DNA of 52,131 nucleotides, from positions 1-52,131 of the forward strand of contig CANNLO010000001.1 in the NCBI GenBank assembly GCA_947505055.1, given 5' to 3'. The position numbers were made by a program, and so were the translations under genes. The notes below the pieces were generated by a model, which was not told the origin of the DNA, did not search any database, and saw only the letters and a list, made by a program, of their open reading frames with translations. The first letter of the stretch is position 1; the number at the start of each line of letters is the position of its first letter. The DNA comes from Methylococcaceae bacterium. GTDB lineage: Bacteria; Pseudomonadota; Gammaproteobacteria; Methylococcales; Methylomonadaceae. This document shows, in pieces, positions 37,155 through 44,947 of the stretch.

Positions 37155-37170
37155 TGGCCCTGTTATTGCT
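37155..37170 (+). promoter_or_regulatory. Sigma-54-type -24/-12 promoter
   Basis: TGGCCC-TGTTA-TTGCT keeps the invariant GG (37156-37157) and GC (37168-37169) with exactly ten bases between them, close to the TGGCAC-N5-TTGCA consensus. Transcription would begin near 37181 and run toward the 37-codon frame at 37242. Confidence 0.55.
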
Positions 37171-37241
37171 TGCTATAAAATAATAGCTAAGCTCAGGTCG
37201 TTTAGATCTGAAAATTAAAAAATCTAATCTTGGAAATCAAT

Positions 37242-37355
37242 ATGAAACAGTTACCTTTATCTACAGTACGCTCATTAAGCAATTCAGCCAAATTTTCTGC
37301 CCATGTTCGCCCCAGACGCAAACCCTTTGTTTCCAATTGCAAAAAAAAATCATGA
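37242..37355 (+). CDS. Candidate 37-residue small protein
   Basis: An ATG with GGAAA 5-6 nt upstream opens a 37-codon frame ending in TGA at 37355. The product begins MKQLPLSTVRSLSNSAKF, carries an Arg/Lys-rich middle (HVRPRRKPF) and ends SNCKKKS with one Cys; net charge is strongly positive. I recognise no family. Support is only its position downstream of the sigma-54-type promoter. The transcript could equally be a small RNA or continue elsewhere. It converges with modC, leaving 65 bases between. Confidence 0.3.
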   Translation: MKQLPLSTVRSLSNSAKFSAHVRPRRKPFVSNCKKKS

Positions 37356-37420
37356 GATTAATTACTTGGGTTATTTAGCCCGCCTCACCGCTAACAACAT
37401 AGCGTTTCAGAGCTAAGGCA

Positions 37421-38503
37421 TTACTGATGAATTAATGTCGATACACCTTTGATCTGAACATACACAGCCATGCCAACCTTCAAGTCCAGTAATAATGCAG
37501 ACTTACGGGTGATATGGGCAAGTAGCACCTGACTGGCGACGTGGAGCCTGATCAGACTCTGACCGCCATGAGCGTCAGCAATTTCAACGATAGTCGCTGG
37601 CAATACGTTGAGTATACTGGTAGCAACCGGCGCTTCAAGAGCGATACTGACATCACGGGCGTAAATCTGTACCCGCAGAGGCATTCCAATCTTGGCCTCA
37701 ACTGCGGGAAGACTCAGCGATCCTCCGGAAAAAATGACGCGGGTCAGATGATAACTGGATTCATGTTCCGCGACAGTGACCAGCCAAACGGTGGAAGCAT
37801 CCTGCTCTTGTGACTGCGCAACATCAAGACGGCTTTGCGTCTCGGTCAACGCCCCGGAAGCCAGGATACGTCCATTCTCCAGAATCACCAGTGTATCTGC
37901 CAATTGCGCAACTTCCTGCTGCGAATGGGTAACATACAAAACAGGAATGTCCAATTGCTGATGTAAACGACTTAAATAAGGCAGAATTTCCTGCTTGCGT
38001 TTTGAATCCAGCGATGCCAACGGTTCGTCCATTAACAGGATTTGCGGCTTGACTACCAGCGCTCTGGCTATGGCTACACGTTGCCGTTCACCTCCAGACA
38101 GGCGTTCCGGCATACGCTCCATTAATTGCCCAATACCCAATAATTCAACCGTTTGCTCAAGAGCTGCAAGGTCCGGTTTTTTGGTAATGCGCTTCAAACC
38201 GTACTGCAAATTATCGCGAACCGACAAATGCGGAAACAGATTGGCCTCCTGAAAAACATAGCCTAGTGGCCTTTTATAGGTCGGCAGAAATACACCCTGC
38301 TTACTATCCTGCCAGACAACACCATTGATTTCCAGATAGCCATGACGAGCCTGTTGCAATCCGGCGATACAGCGTAGCAAAGTTGTTTTACCCGAACCTG
38401 AATGGCCAAACAAAACAGTAATCCCGGTCCCGGGCAATATTAAATCAACCTCTAAATTAAACTCCCCATAATCGAGTTGAAAGCTGGCCCGGATTTCGTT
38501 CAT
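37421..38503 (-). CDS. modC: Molybdate ABC transporter ATP-binding protein ModC
   Basis: The ATPase of the high-affinity molybdate importer, 360 residues, bound to the cytoplasmic face of ModB. Walker A is GHSGSGKTT (residues 33-41), the Q-loop region is YVFQEANLFPHLSV near residue 82, the signature is LSGGERQRVAIARAL near residue 138, and Walker B is ILLMDEPLASLD near residue 159. The C-terminal 70 residues form a TOBE/Mop domain (MPLRVQIYARDVSIAL near residue 287) that usually senses molybdate. The start overlaps the modB stop (ATGA). Confidence 0.96.
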   Translation of the reverse strand: MNEIRASFQLDYGEFNLEVDLILPGTGITVLFGHSGSGKTTLLRCIAGLQQARHGYLEINGVVWQDSKQGVFLPTYKRPLGYVFQEANLFPHLSVRDNLQYGLKRITKKPDLAALEQTVELLGIGQLMERMPERLSGGERQRVAIARALVVKPQILLMDEPLASLDSKRKQEILPYLSRLHQQLDIPVLYVTHSQQEVAQLADTLVILENGRILASGALTETQSRLDVAQSQEQDASTVWLVTVAEHESSYHLTRVIFSGGSLSLPAVEAKIGMPLRVQIYARDVSIALEAPVATSILNVLPATIVEIADAHGGQSLIRLHVASQVLLAHITRKSALLLDLKVGMAVYVQIKGVSTLIHQ

Positions 38504-39186
38504 TTAAACGGGTGCGCGACAGGCTGTGATTTTAAGGTGGTGTACATCACCAACAAGACACTAAAAGAAAACAATAACAGACACCCGGCCAGCCAGTGAG
38601 CTTCGGTATATTCCAAGGCTTCGACATGATTGTAAATTTGCACCGAGACTACTCGCGTTTCATCAGGGATATTGCCACCCACCATCAGTACCACGCCAAA
38701 CTCACCGACGGTGTGGGTAAAACCCAAAATGGCCGCAGTTAAAAACCCCGGCTTTGCCAGCGGTAGCACAATACTGAAAAATGTATCGGAAGGACTGGCA
38801 CGCAAAGTTGCCGCGGCTTCCAGAGCTTGTTCACCAATCATCGAAAAAGCGGTTTGCAGAGGCTGTACGACAAATGGCAAAGAGTATAAGACCGAGGCGA
38901 CAATCAGACCGGAAAAAGTGAACGGCAAGGTTCCAAAACCCAGTGAGGTAGTGACTTTGCCGATGACTCCGGCTGGCCCCATAAGCACCAGTAGATAGAA
39001 GCCTAACACCGTAGGTGGTAAAACCAGGGGCATGGCAACAATGGCATTAATGAGGGCTTTCCAGGAACTTTGAGTTCGGGAAAGCCACCAGGCTAGAGGG
39101 GTGCCAAGCAGTAACATTAACGTAGTAGCAATTGCCGCCACTTTGAAGGTTAAAAATAAGGTGTCAAGATCGGCGGAACTTATCAT
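38500..39186 (-). CDS. modB: Molybdate ABC transporter permease ModB
   Basis: Inner-membrane channel subunit, 228 residues, with five or six membrane helices. It has the typical ModB sequence LDTLFLTFKVAAIATTLMLLLGTPLAWWLSRT at the start (split over residues 7-38), AMPLVLPPTVLGFYLLVL near residue 51, and the EAA-type coupling loop EQALEAAATLRASPSDTFFSIVLPLAKPG near residue 117 in two parts. It overlaps modC by 4 bases and follows modA by 12. Confidence 0.96.
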   Translation of the reverse strand: MISSADLDTLFLTFKVAAIATTLMLLLGTPLAWWLSRTQSSWKALINAIVAMPLVLPPTVLGFYLLVLMGPAGVIGKVTTSLGFGTLPFTFSGLIVASVLYSLPFVVQPLQTAFSMIGEQALEAAATLRASPSDTFFSIVLPLAKPGFLTAAILGFTHTVGEFGVVLMVGGNIPDETRVVSVQIYNHVEALEYTEAHWLAGCLLLFSFSVLLVMYTTLKSQPVAHPFK

Positions 39187-39198
39187 GAGTTCTTTAAA

Positions 39199-39963
39199 TT
39201 ATTTAGCTAAATCGTAGCCATATTTTTTGATGATTGCCAAGGCCGGAGCCGACTTTAAATAGCTTAACAAGGCAAGCGCGGCAGGATTTTCGGCACCTTT
39301 TTTCAGTAATACTGCGCCTTGTCTAATAGGCGCATAGTCAGTTCCCGGAATAATCCAGCCGGAACCGGAATTAATCTTGCCATTTTCACTAACTTGCGAC
39401 AACGCTACAAAACCCAATTCGGCATTACTGGTACTGATAAATTGATAAGTTTGCGCAATGTTCTCACCCTGAACAAACAAAGGCTGTATTTTCTCAAACA
39501 AACCTATTTTTTTTAGCACTTCAATCGCCGCAACACCATAAGGCGCGAGCTTTGGATCAGCCAAGGCCAAATGTTTGAAACCGCCCGTTACCAAAATTTT
39601 ACCCTGATCATCAACATAGCCTGGTGTAGCCGACCACAGCACCAATCGGCCTAGCGCGTAGATAAAACGACTGTTGGGTAAAGCCAAGCCCGCTTTCTCT
39701 AAAGTCTCAGGCCCTTTTTCATCAGCTGACAAGAGCACTTCAAAAGGCCCGCCATTTTCAATTTGCGAGACAAATTTTCCTGAAGAACCAAACGATAATT
39801 TAGCGGTATGTCCCGTCGCTTTTTCAAACTCGGTAGCTATTTCGGTCATGGGCTTGCTGAAATTGGCGGCGACTGCGACTAAAGTGCTTGCCGCCAAACT
39901 AGTTTGACTCAACGTCAGCAACACTACCGTTAAAGATAAATGTAATAAAATATTTTTATACAT
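39199..39963 (-). CDS. modA: Molybdate-binding periplasmic protein ModA
   Basis: The periplasmic receptor of the molybdate importer, 254 residues including a signal peptide (about residues 1-24, ending TSLA). Binding-site segments are visible: AVAANFSKPMTEIATEFEK near residue 31, LSFGSSGKFVSQIENGGPFEVLLSAD near residue 58 in two blocks (oxyanion-binding Ser), and PKLAPYGVAAIEVLKKIG near residue 145. An in-frame start 63 bases upstream would spoil the signal peptide; AGGAAA lies about 7 nt before the ATG at 39963. The porin gene lies upstream on the same strand, with a 123-base gap. Confidence 0.95.
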   Translation of the reverse strand: MYKNILLHLSLTVVLLTLSQTSLAASTLVAVAANFSKPMTEIATEFEKATGHTAKLSFGSSGKFVSQIENGGPFEVLLSADEKGPETLEKAGLALPNSRFIYALGRLVLWSATPGYVDDQGKILVTGGFKHLALADPKLAPYGVAAIEVLKKIGLFEKIQPLFVQGENIAQTYQFISTSNAELGFVALSQVSENGKINSGSGWIIPGTDYAPIRQGAVLLKKGAENPAALALLSYLKSAPALAIIKKYGYDLAK

Positions 39964-40086
39964 AAAAATTTTCCTTTCAGAGTTTACTGGCGTTAGCTTT
40001 TTCGAGGTTAAGTTGTACTTTGGCATCGCTGTGCCCTACAAAGACAAGTGCTTGTTATCTCTGCATGGAAACCGATTTATATTGTG

Positions 40087-41697
40087 TTAAAACCGAATTT
40101 GGCTTTGTACATAGAAATAATTGGTATCAGCGCCTGGAGTTGACGTTGTCGTTGTCGTTGCTGTTGAGATAGCTGATTTGGCAAATTGCCCTTTAAATAA
40201 ATAGAACCAGCCTACGTCAAAGTTTAAACTGCTGTTGTAGTTGTAACGACTTGAAACTCCGAGTTGATCACCGACATAGCTACCACTGGTTCCGTTTGTG
40301 TTTCCCTTTAAACCGGGAGCTGTGCCTGAGGTGCAGGAGCCCCCCCCCCAACAATCACCCGCAGACGCCAGCCAGATTAACCGTTGTTGTATGGAAACCG
40401 TCAAATCTGAACGGGGCGCGAAATTAAGCCGGTACCCCGGTGAATTAATGTTGCTACGCTGAAAAGCCGAATAAATACCGGAAGAGCCAAAGTCGATATC
40501 CGACGCCGCATAAAGCGGATCGAAACGACCATCGGTTGAACCTGGCGTGTACGCACTACTTTTGCTGCCGCTGGCCCAATCATATTCCAACACAAAGCGT
40601 GGAGACATGGGCAGGTCAAAACTATAGCCAGCCTCGATATGCTCAGACCAGGCCTGATGGTTCTGTTGTTGGGTAGTTGAGGTAGCATTATATTGAACGG
40701 TACCAAATTGCCCCATACCTTCTGCCACAAAATCAAAACTACCTTTTTTAGGCTTTATATAGAACCGTAGACCCGGTGTGAAGTAATGCCGGTTACGGGT
40801 AGGATTCAATTTGCTGTCACCTTCGTCCAGATTGTAGAGATACAACTCGGCATTAATATTTTTGACCAGGTTATAACCTTCCAAAATCCCCCCGGAAAGC
40901 CAGGTTTGAGTATCTTCTTCATCCCATTGTTCATTGCCATTCACTAATAAATTGGCGTTATTAGTAACTGAATTGTAATTGGGATAACGGTTGACCGGCA
41001 TAGTTGCAAAGGTATTAAATTGCCACTGATCATAATCCAGCACTCTGATTCGCACACCGGTAAAGCTGTTGACGGTATTACGATAAACCGGTCTGGAAAC
41101 CAGTCTGCGACTTCCCAAGTCCATGGTTTGACGCCCAACCTTAACTTCCAGACCTCGTCCGCTAAAGAACGCATTTTGATCGGCCCAGGATATATAGCCT
41201 TGCGTAAAATCGGCGGTGTCTGACATCGTGTTATTTGGAGGGTTTGGCGTATTACTGGTACCAGCATCCGAACCCAGTATCCGCGCATCCATGAATTCAG
41301 CGGCAAACCGGAATTTACCCAACTTAGCCTGTATCCACAGATCAGTTTGTAGGGCAATTTGCTGGTCACCGCCTCCTGCTTTGGGAGCTGGTGACTTTTG
41401 GCTTGCCTTGAAAGTATCACTCAAAGACTCATAGCGTGTCCTCTGTTCTAGACCGACGGTCAACCAGTCAGGTAAACCTAAAGTGTCGTGCAAATTCCAG
41501 ACGGGTTTTTCATAACTATTGCCCAACAGCGCATCATCCATTAATGAATTATAAGCCGTCATCGGCACTTTACTATAACTTGGCTTCGGTTCAGCCGCAT
41601 GGACTGGAACAGCAGATAGACCCAAGTAAAGACTCATTATGATAATTAAACCCAAAGTCTGTTTGAGAATAGGAGAGGGATGATATTTTCTAAGCAT
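40087..41697 (-). CDS. Alginate-export-family outer-membrane beta-barrel protein
   Basis: A 536-residue outer-membrane protein with a signal peptide (about residues 1-34, ending VPVHA) and the alginate_exp (AlgE-like) sequence style: LPDWLTVGLEQRTRYESLSD near residue 75, then WIQAKLGKFRFAAEFMDAR near residue 121. Alternating strands continue to a terminal aromatic residue (QSQIRF), the usual barrel-sorting end. No alginate genes are nearby; instead it sits between modABC and a Mop protein, so it may carry molybdate or nitrate across the outer membrane. That is inference. A 10-G run falls at about codon 450. GGCAGC/GCTGCC inverted arms (41723-41747) lie in its leader. Confidence 0.85.
   Translation of the reverse strand: MLRKYHPSPILKQTLGLIIIMSLYLGLSAVPVHAAEPKPSYSKVPMTAYNSLMDDALLGNSYEKPVWNLHDTLGLPDWLTVGLEQRTRYESLSDTFKASQKSPAPKAGGGDQQIALQTDLWIQAKLGKFRFAAEFMDARILGSDAGTSNTPNPPNNTMSDTADFTQGYISWADQNAFFSGRGLEVKVGRQTMDLGSRRLVSRPVYRNTVNSFTGVRIRVLDYDQWQFNTFATMPVNRYPNYNSVTNNANLLVNGNEQWDEEDTQTWLSGGILEGYNLVKNINAELYLYNLDEGDSKLNPTRNRHYFTPGLRFYIKPKKGSFDFVAEGMGQFGTVQYNATSTTQQQNHQAWSEHIEAGYSFDLPMSPRFVLEYDWASGSKSSAYTPGSTDGRFDPLYAASDIDFGSSGIYSAFQRSNINSPGYRLNFAPRSDLTVSIQQRLIWLASAGDCWGGGSCTSGTAPGLKGNTNGTSGSYVGDQLGVSSRYNYNSSLNFDVGWFYLFKGQFAKSAISTATTTTTSTPGADTNYFYVQSQIRF
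40340..40349 (-). repeat. Run of ten G (coding strand) in the porin gene
   Basis: Ten consecutive C on the plus strand read as G10 in the gene, encoding the WGGGS segment of a likely surface loop. Such runs are prone to slippage, and one base gained or lost would shift the last 85 or so codons. Confidence 0.95.
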
Positions 41698-41887
41698 TTT
41701 TTATTAACTATATTGATGATTAGGCAGCGTAGATCAGCTCTGCTGCCAATCAACACAAGATTTATTATAAAAATTGAAAAATGTAACTCAGGGAGATTTT
41801 AGTTTGATATAGATGAAAGCAAATAAAGAAATATAAAATAACTTAACAATCTTTAAACATGCAAGTTTGAACGTGTTGCACGATCAA

Positions 41888-42316
41888 TCAGCTTGCGACC
41901 GCCAAAATAACTGCGCCTGCCTTAAAAACAGCCGTCGCTGGCTGATCTTTATGTAAACCCAAGGTTTCAACACTATCATTGGTAACGGTAGCAGTAACTT
42001 GTTCTCCACCTTTTAACTCAATATCAATTTCAGTATTCACTGCCCCCGCTTTAACTTGGGTAATAGTGCCTTGCAATTGATTGCGCGCTGAAAGCCGATA
42101 GCCACCAAAATCAGTAACGATAATAATCTGTGGCGCCTTAACCAAAGCGATAACATTAAGGCCCACTTTAATCTCAAGTGATTCGACCGAAGCTTTGGTA
42201 ATAGAGGCAACAATAGTTTCGCCCCCTTTCAAGCCAATATGAACTTCGGCATTCACTGTACCGATACGAACTTCATTAACAATACCCGAGAATTGATTAC
42301 GTGCACTTGCTTTCAT
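41888..42316 (-). CDS. Di-Mop molybdenum-pterin/molybdate-binding protein (ModG-like)
   Basis: A 142-residue protein of two tandem Mop domains: residues 1-68 (SARNQFSGIVNEVRIGTVNA) and 73-142 (LSARNQLQGTITQVKAGAVN), each ending in a KxGxxVIALVKAP-type strand. Such proteins bind several molybdate ions in the cytoplasm and buffer or store molybdenum. It diverges from modE across a 182-base gap that contains a long palindrome. Both domains resemble the two at the ModE C-terminus. AGGAG lies before its ATG. Confidence 0.93.
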   Translation of the reverse strand: MKASARNQFSGIVNEVRIGTVNAEVHIGLKGGETIVASITKASVESLEIKVGLNVIALVKAPQIIIVTDFGGYRLSARNQLQGTITQVKAGAVNTEIDIELKGGEQVTATVTNDSVETLGLHKDQPATAVFKAGAVILAVAS

Positions 42317-42400
42317 ATTAAATCTCCTGATTTTTTGAATGAAGTTTCATAGTGCTCCATCTGATGGTAAAAAATACAAAATAAAACTCAACTCCAGTAT

Positions 42401-42432
42401 AATTCATTATATACTTAAGTACATAATGAATT
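42401..42432. promoter_or_regulatory. ModE-like operator palindrome
   Basis: A 32-base palindrome with one mismatched pair, midway in the gap between the mop gene and modE. The left arm is AATTCATTAT (42401-42410), the core TACTTAAGTA (42412-42421) and the right arm ATAATGAATT (42423-42432). The inner TTATATA...TACATAA spacing resembles known ModE sites (TATAT-N7/8-ACATAA). It would allow ModE with bound molybdate to repress both divergent genes. Confidence 0.7.
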
Positions 42433-42498
42433 TTGAAAACACTTAGTTTCCAACAAAGAAACCATCTGTACTTTTAAAACCAACTATTTCAAATAACC

Positions 42499-43329
42499 AT
42501 GCCTAAACAAAAGAATACCCTTAAAGCCCCCAACTGGGTTGAAGGTGAACTGCGACTGGCAGGCACCTTAGATAGCCGAATGATTGGTTTACTCAGCGCT
42601 ATCAATCAGACTGGCTCGCTTAATAAAGCGGCCAAGCAAATGGGACTTAGCTATAAAGGTGCTTGGCAAATTATCGAAAGAGCCAACAACGGCTCACCCA
42701 AAGCCTTGGTAATTACCGCTACTGGCGGCAACAAAGGTGGAGGCACTTGTCTTACTGAAGCGGGACGCTCCTTACTCGACCTGTTTACCGATCTGGAACA
42801 ACAGCATCAGCGATTTCTTGATCAAGTAAACCGAAAGCTCTCTGAAAACTTAGATACGGTTTTGCTTTTACAACGCCTGGTCGTTAAAACAAGTGCTAAA
42901 AACCAAATCTTTGGCAAAGTGACTTCTATTGAATTGGGCGCGGTCTATGCCGAAGTAACCGTCAATCTAAAAGGCGGCGAAAAAATCATTAGCAGTATCA
43001 GTTTAACTTCGCTTAGTGAACTGGGATTAAAGATCGACTCCGACGCGGTATTATTAATTAACAGTGCCGATATCATGTTGATTATCGATTCTGAACCCAC
43101 AAAAATTTCAGCTCGAAATCGTTTGTCTTGCAGCATCATTCGCGTCCAAGAAGATGCAGTAAATGCGGAAGTCATTGTCTTACTCCCCGGCGGTGTAACA
43201 CTGGTCGCCATGATTACGCAACAAAGCGCAGAAACTATGGAGCTTATACCCGGCAAACCTGCATGGGCACTATTTAAATCCAACGCTCCCATTATAGGGT
43301 GCATACCTGTAATAAACTCAATCTGCTAA
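42499..43329 (+). CDS. modE: Molybdate-responsive transcriptional regulator ModE
   Basis: A 276-residue full-length ModE. The N-terminal winged helix-turn-helix covers about residues 25-115 (GSLNKAAKQMGLSYKGAWQI, then GNKGGGTCLTEAGRSLL), and two C-terminal Mop domains follow at about 132-198 (TSAKNQIFGKVTSIELGAV) and 204-272 (ISARNRLSCSIIRVQEDAV). Molybdate binding to the Mop dimer makes it bind DNA and repress mod genes. It sits among its expected targets. The last domain is a little degenerate in its first half. Confidence 0.95.
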   Translation: MPKQKNTLKAPNWVEGELRLAGTLDSRMIGLLSAINQTGSLNKAAKQMGLSYKGAWQIIERANNGSPKALVITATGGNKGGGTCLTEAGRSLLDLFTDLEQQHQRFLDQVNRKLSENLDTVLLLQRLVVKTSAKNQIFGKVTSIELGAVYAEVTVNLKGGEKIISSISLTSLSELGLKIDSDAVLLINSADIMLIIDSEPTKISARNRLSCSIIRVQEDAVNAEVIVLLPGGVTLVAMITQQSAETMELIPGKPAWALFKSNAPIIGCIPVINSIC

Positions 43330-43749
43330 AAGCATTTCGAGTGAACTGCTGCCTCTGGTGGGCATGGTGTATCAGGCTAATTTGATTGCAGCGCTTTATA
43401 ACGAGCAAATAATAAAATTGATGCACCTTGGTGATACTAAACATATGTGATGTTATTGGTGTTTATGAGTTATATTGATTACTCACCATACGGTTCATGA
43501 AAGTGGCATTCATGCCACTTTCTCTTCATACATTTCATGAACCCTAGAATCACTCAAGCATTTCGTTTGAAGTCGATGGTCTTTCAAAAACGCGAGCCCT
43601 GGAAAATAAAGTAGAGCCAAGCGTTACATACAATTTTGACTTTAGGCTTGAGAACAACCGATTTTGATTGTCTTGCTATATTTCTTAAGTAGAAGTAAAG
43701 ACTCAATCCATTAAAAAAGCGAATACTTAAGTGCAGATCATTTCCTCGA
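43330..43749. other. Intergenic region between modE and nirK (convergent)
   Basis: About 420 bases with no supported gene. A plus-strand frame near 43345-43450 without a start codon reads ELLPLVGMVYQANLIAALYN, which may be a scrap of an old gene, unidentified. The hairpin at 43499-43522 is listed separately. The remainder is AT-rich. Confidence 0.45.
43499..43522. terminator. Hairpin between the convergent modE and nirK genes
   Basis: GAAAGTGGCAT and ATGCCACTTTC make an 11-base-pair stem with a two-base loop, flanked by TTCATGA and TTCATGAA on the outside. There is only a mixed pyrimidine tract after it, so termination strength is uncertain; position between convergent genes supports the role. 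Confidence 0.6.
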
Positions 43750-44910
43750 CTATTCTATGACTAGCTCCGCAAGCGCGCCTTTGTCAATTGCACGAGTCAG
43801 ACTATGATCAACAAGCAGGTATTTACCAGGAACTTCGGCAGTAAACTCGATCATCACTGCAGAACCGGGCGCTATGATTGTAGTTTGAACGTTTCTGAGT
43901 GGCGGATTCGTAATCGCTCCGTCTTGATACACGTTATCGAATATAGCGCCGATGATATGGAAATTAGACGCTATATGAGAGCCAACGCCTACAAACAGAC
44001 GGATTTTTTCACCAACTTTGGCTTTCAAAGCACGCTCACCGCTGAGAGAGTTAACTCGTCCATTGAATAAAAAATATTCAGGATGCTCATTTAACAGCTT
44101 TTCCTTACTAAAGGCTTGCAGCCCTTTATCGCCATATTTACCATTGGTGTAAAAATCGCCTTGCATCACGTAAAACTCACGATCGACCTTTGACAGACCT
44201 TGTTCCGGTTCTACCAGAATCATGCCATACATACCATTGGCGATATGAGTTGGCACATGCGGACTTGCACAATGATAAATATAAATGCCCGGATGCGTAG
44301 CGTTAAAACTAAAACTTTTTTGTTCACCTTGAGCTACTTGCATTAATGGTGCGCCGCCACCAGGACCAACAACGGCATGCAAATCGATGGAATGAGCTGA
44401 ATGACCTGCGGCAGCATGTTCAGACGAGGTGTGCTGACTATGGATTTCATGAGCAACACCCGATTTACCATGACTCAAATTTATTTCTATCTGATCACCC
44501 GCTCTGGCTCTGATAAACGGCCCAGGTACTTTGCCGTTATAAGTCCAATATTGGTAAGTAACATCAGGCATCAGTTCTGCGACCACTTCATCGCTATAAA
44601 GATCAATGCTCACCCGTTGTGATTGCGTACGATTAAGCGGCGGCGGCAAGTCATCAGCTCGACGGCCAATTTCATAAGTATCTATTTTTGGCGTAGTTAT
44701 AGTTTCCTTTGGCATAAGCATGCCTTGATGCATTTCTTCACCTGAATGCGCGGACATTTCTTCGGCCGACATCGCTTTGTGCTTTATTTTCTCTGTTTGA
44801 ACTGCGTTGTATTTTTCGGCCATCGCCTTGTTCTTTGCTTCATCAGAACAGCCACTTACCAAGCTACTTAATACTATTAAATTAACTGTCAATCTATTGA
44901 AAGTATTCAT
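43750..44910 (-). CDS. nirK: Copper nitrite reductase (NirK/AniA type), lipoprotein
   Basis: Reduces nitrite to nitric oxide; 386 residues. A lipobox (LVSGC, Cys21) indicates a membrane-anchored lipoprotein, as in Neisseria AniA. Two cupredoxin domains: type 1 copper ligands His173, Cys214, His222, Met227; type 2 ligands His178, His213 and a His in VDHSL near the end; catalytic Asp176 and the second-domain His in NFHIIGAIFD. A His-rich segment of about 20 residues (154-173) sits just before the copper-binding HSIDLH, longer than usual. The ATG at 44910 has GGAGA upstream; an earlier start would bury the signal peptide. It lies 37 nt after the hemerythrin gene. Confidence 0.94.
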   Translation of the reverse strand: MNTFNRLTVNLIVLSSLVSGCSDEAKNKAMAEKYNAVQTEKIKHKAMSAEEMSAHSGEEMHQGMLMPKETITTPKIDTYEIGRRADDLPPPLNRTQSQRVSIDLYSDEVVAELMPDVTYQYWTYNGKVPGPFIRARAGDQIEINLSHGKSGVAHEIHSQHTSSEHAAAGHSAHSIDLHAVVGPGGGAPLMQVAQGEQKSFSFNATHPGIYIYHCASPHVPTHIANGMYGMILVEPEQGLSKVDREFYVMQGDFYTNGKYGDKGLQAFSKEKLLNEHPEYFLFNGRVNSLSGERALKAKVGEKIRLFVGVGSHIASNFHIIGAIFDNVYQDGAITNPPLRNVQTTIIAPGSAVMIEFTAEVPGKYLLVDHSLTRAIDKGALAELVIE

Positions 44911-44947
44911 GTATTTATCTCCATTACAATCAAATTGCAGAGGCAAG

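Larger units (their letters stand above)
36370..37420. other. AT-rich intergenic region with sigma-54-type promoter elements
   Basis: About 1050 bases between the dnaJ-type gene and modC. It is very AT-rich from 36500 to 37150. The 63-codon minus-strand frame near 36532-36723 looks random (Asn, Tyr, Phe and Ile rich, no RBS). It holds two dyads, a sigma-54-type promoter and a 37-codon frame, each listed separately. A further TTGTTACAG/TGTAAACAA site lies at 36907-36924. Confidence 0.55.

Noticed and set aside
40401..41420. Two long minus-strand frames overlapping the porin
   Set aside because: They lie in alternative frames of a gene with signal peptide and barrel features; their sequences are low-quality shadows.
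43345..43450. Start-less frame reading ELLPLVGMVYQANLIAALYN after modE
   Set aside because: Protein-like, but without start, length or a family I can name; left as unexplained intergenic DNA.
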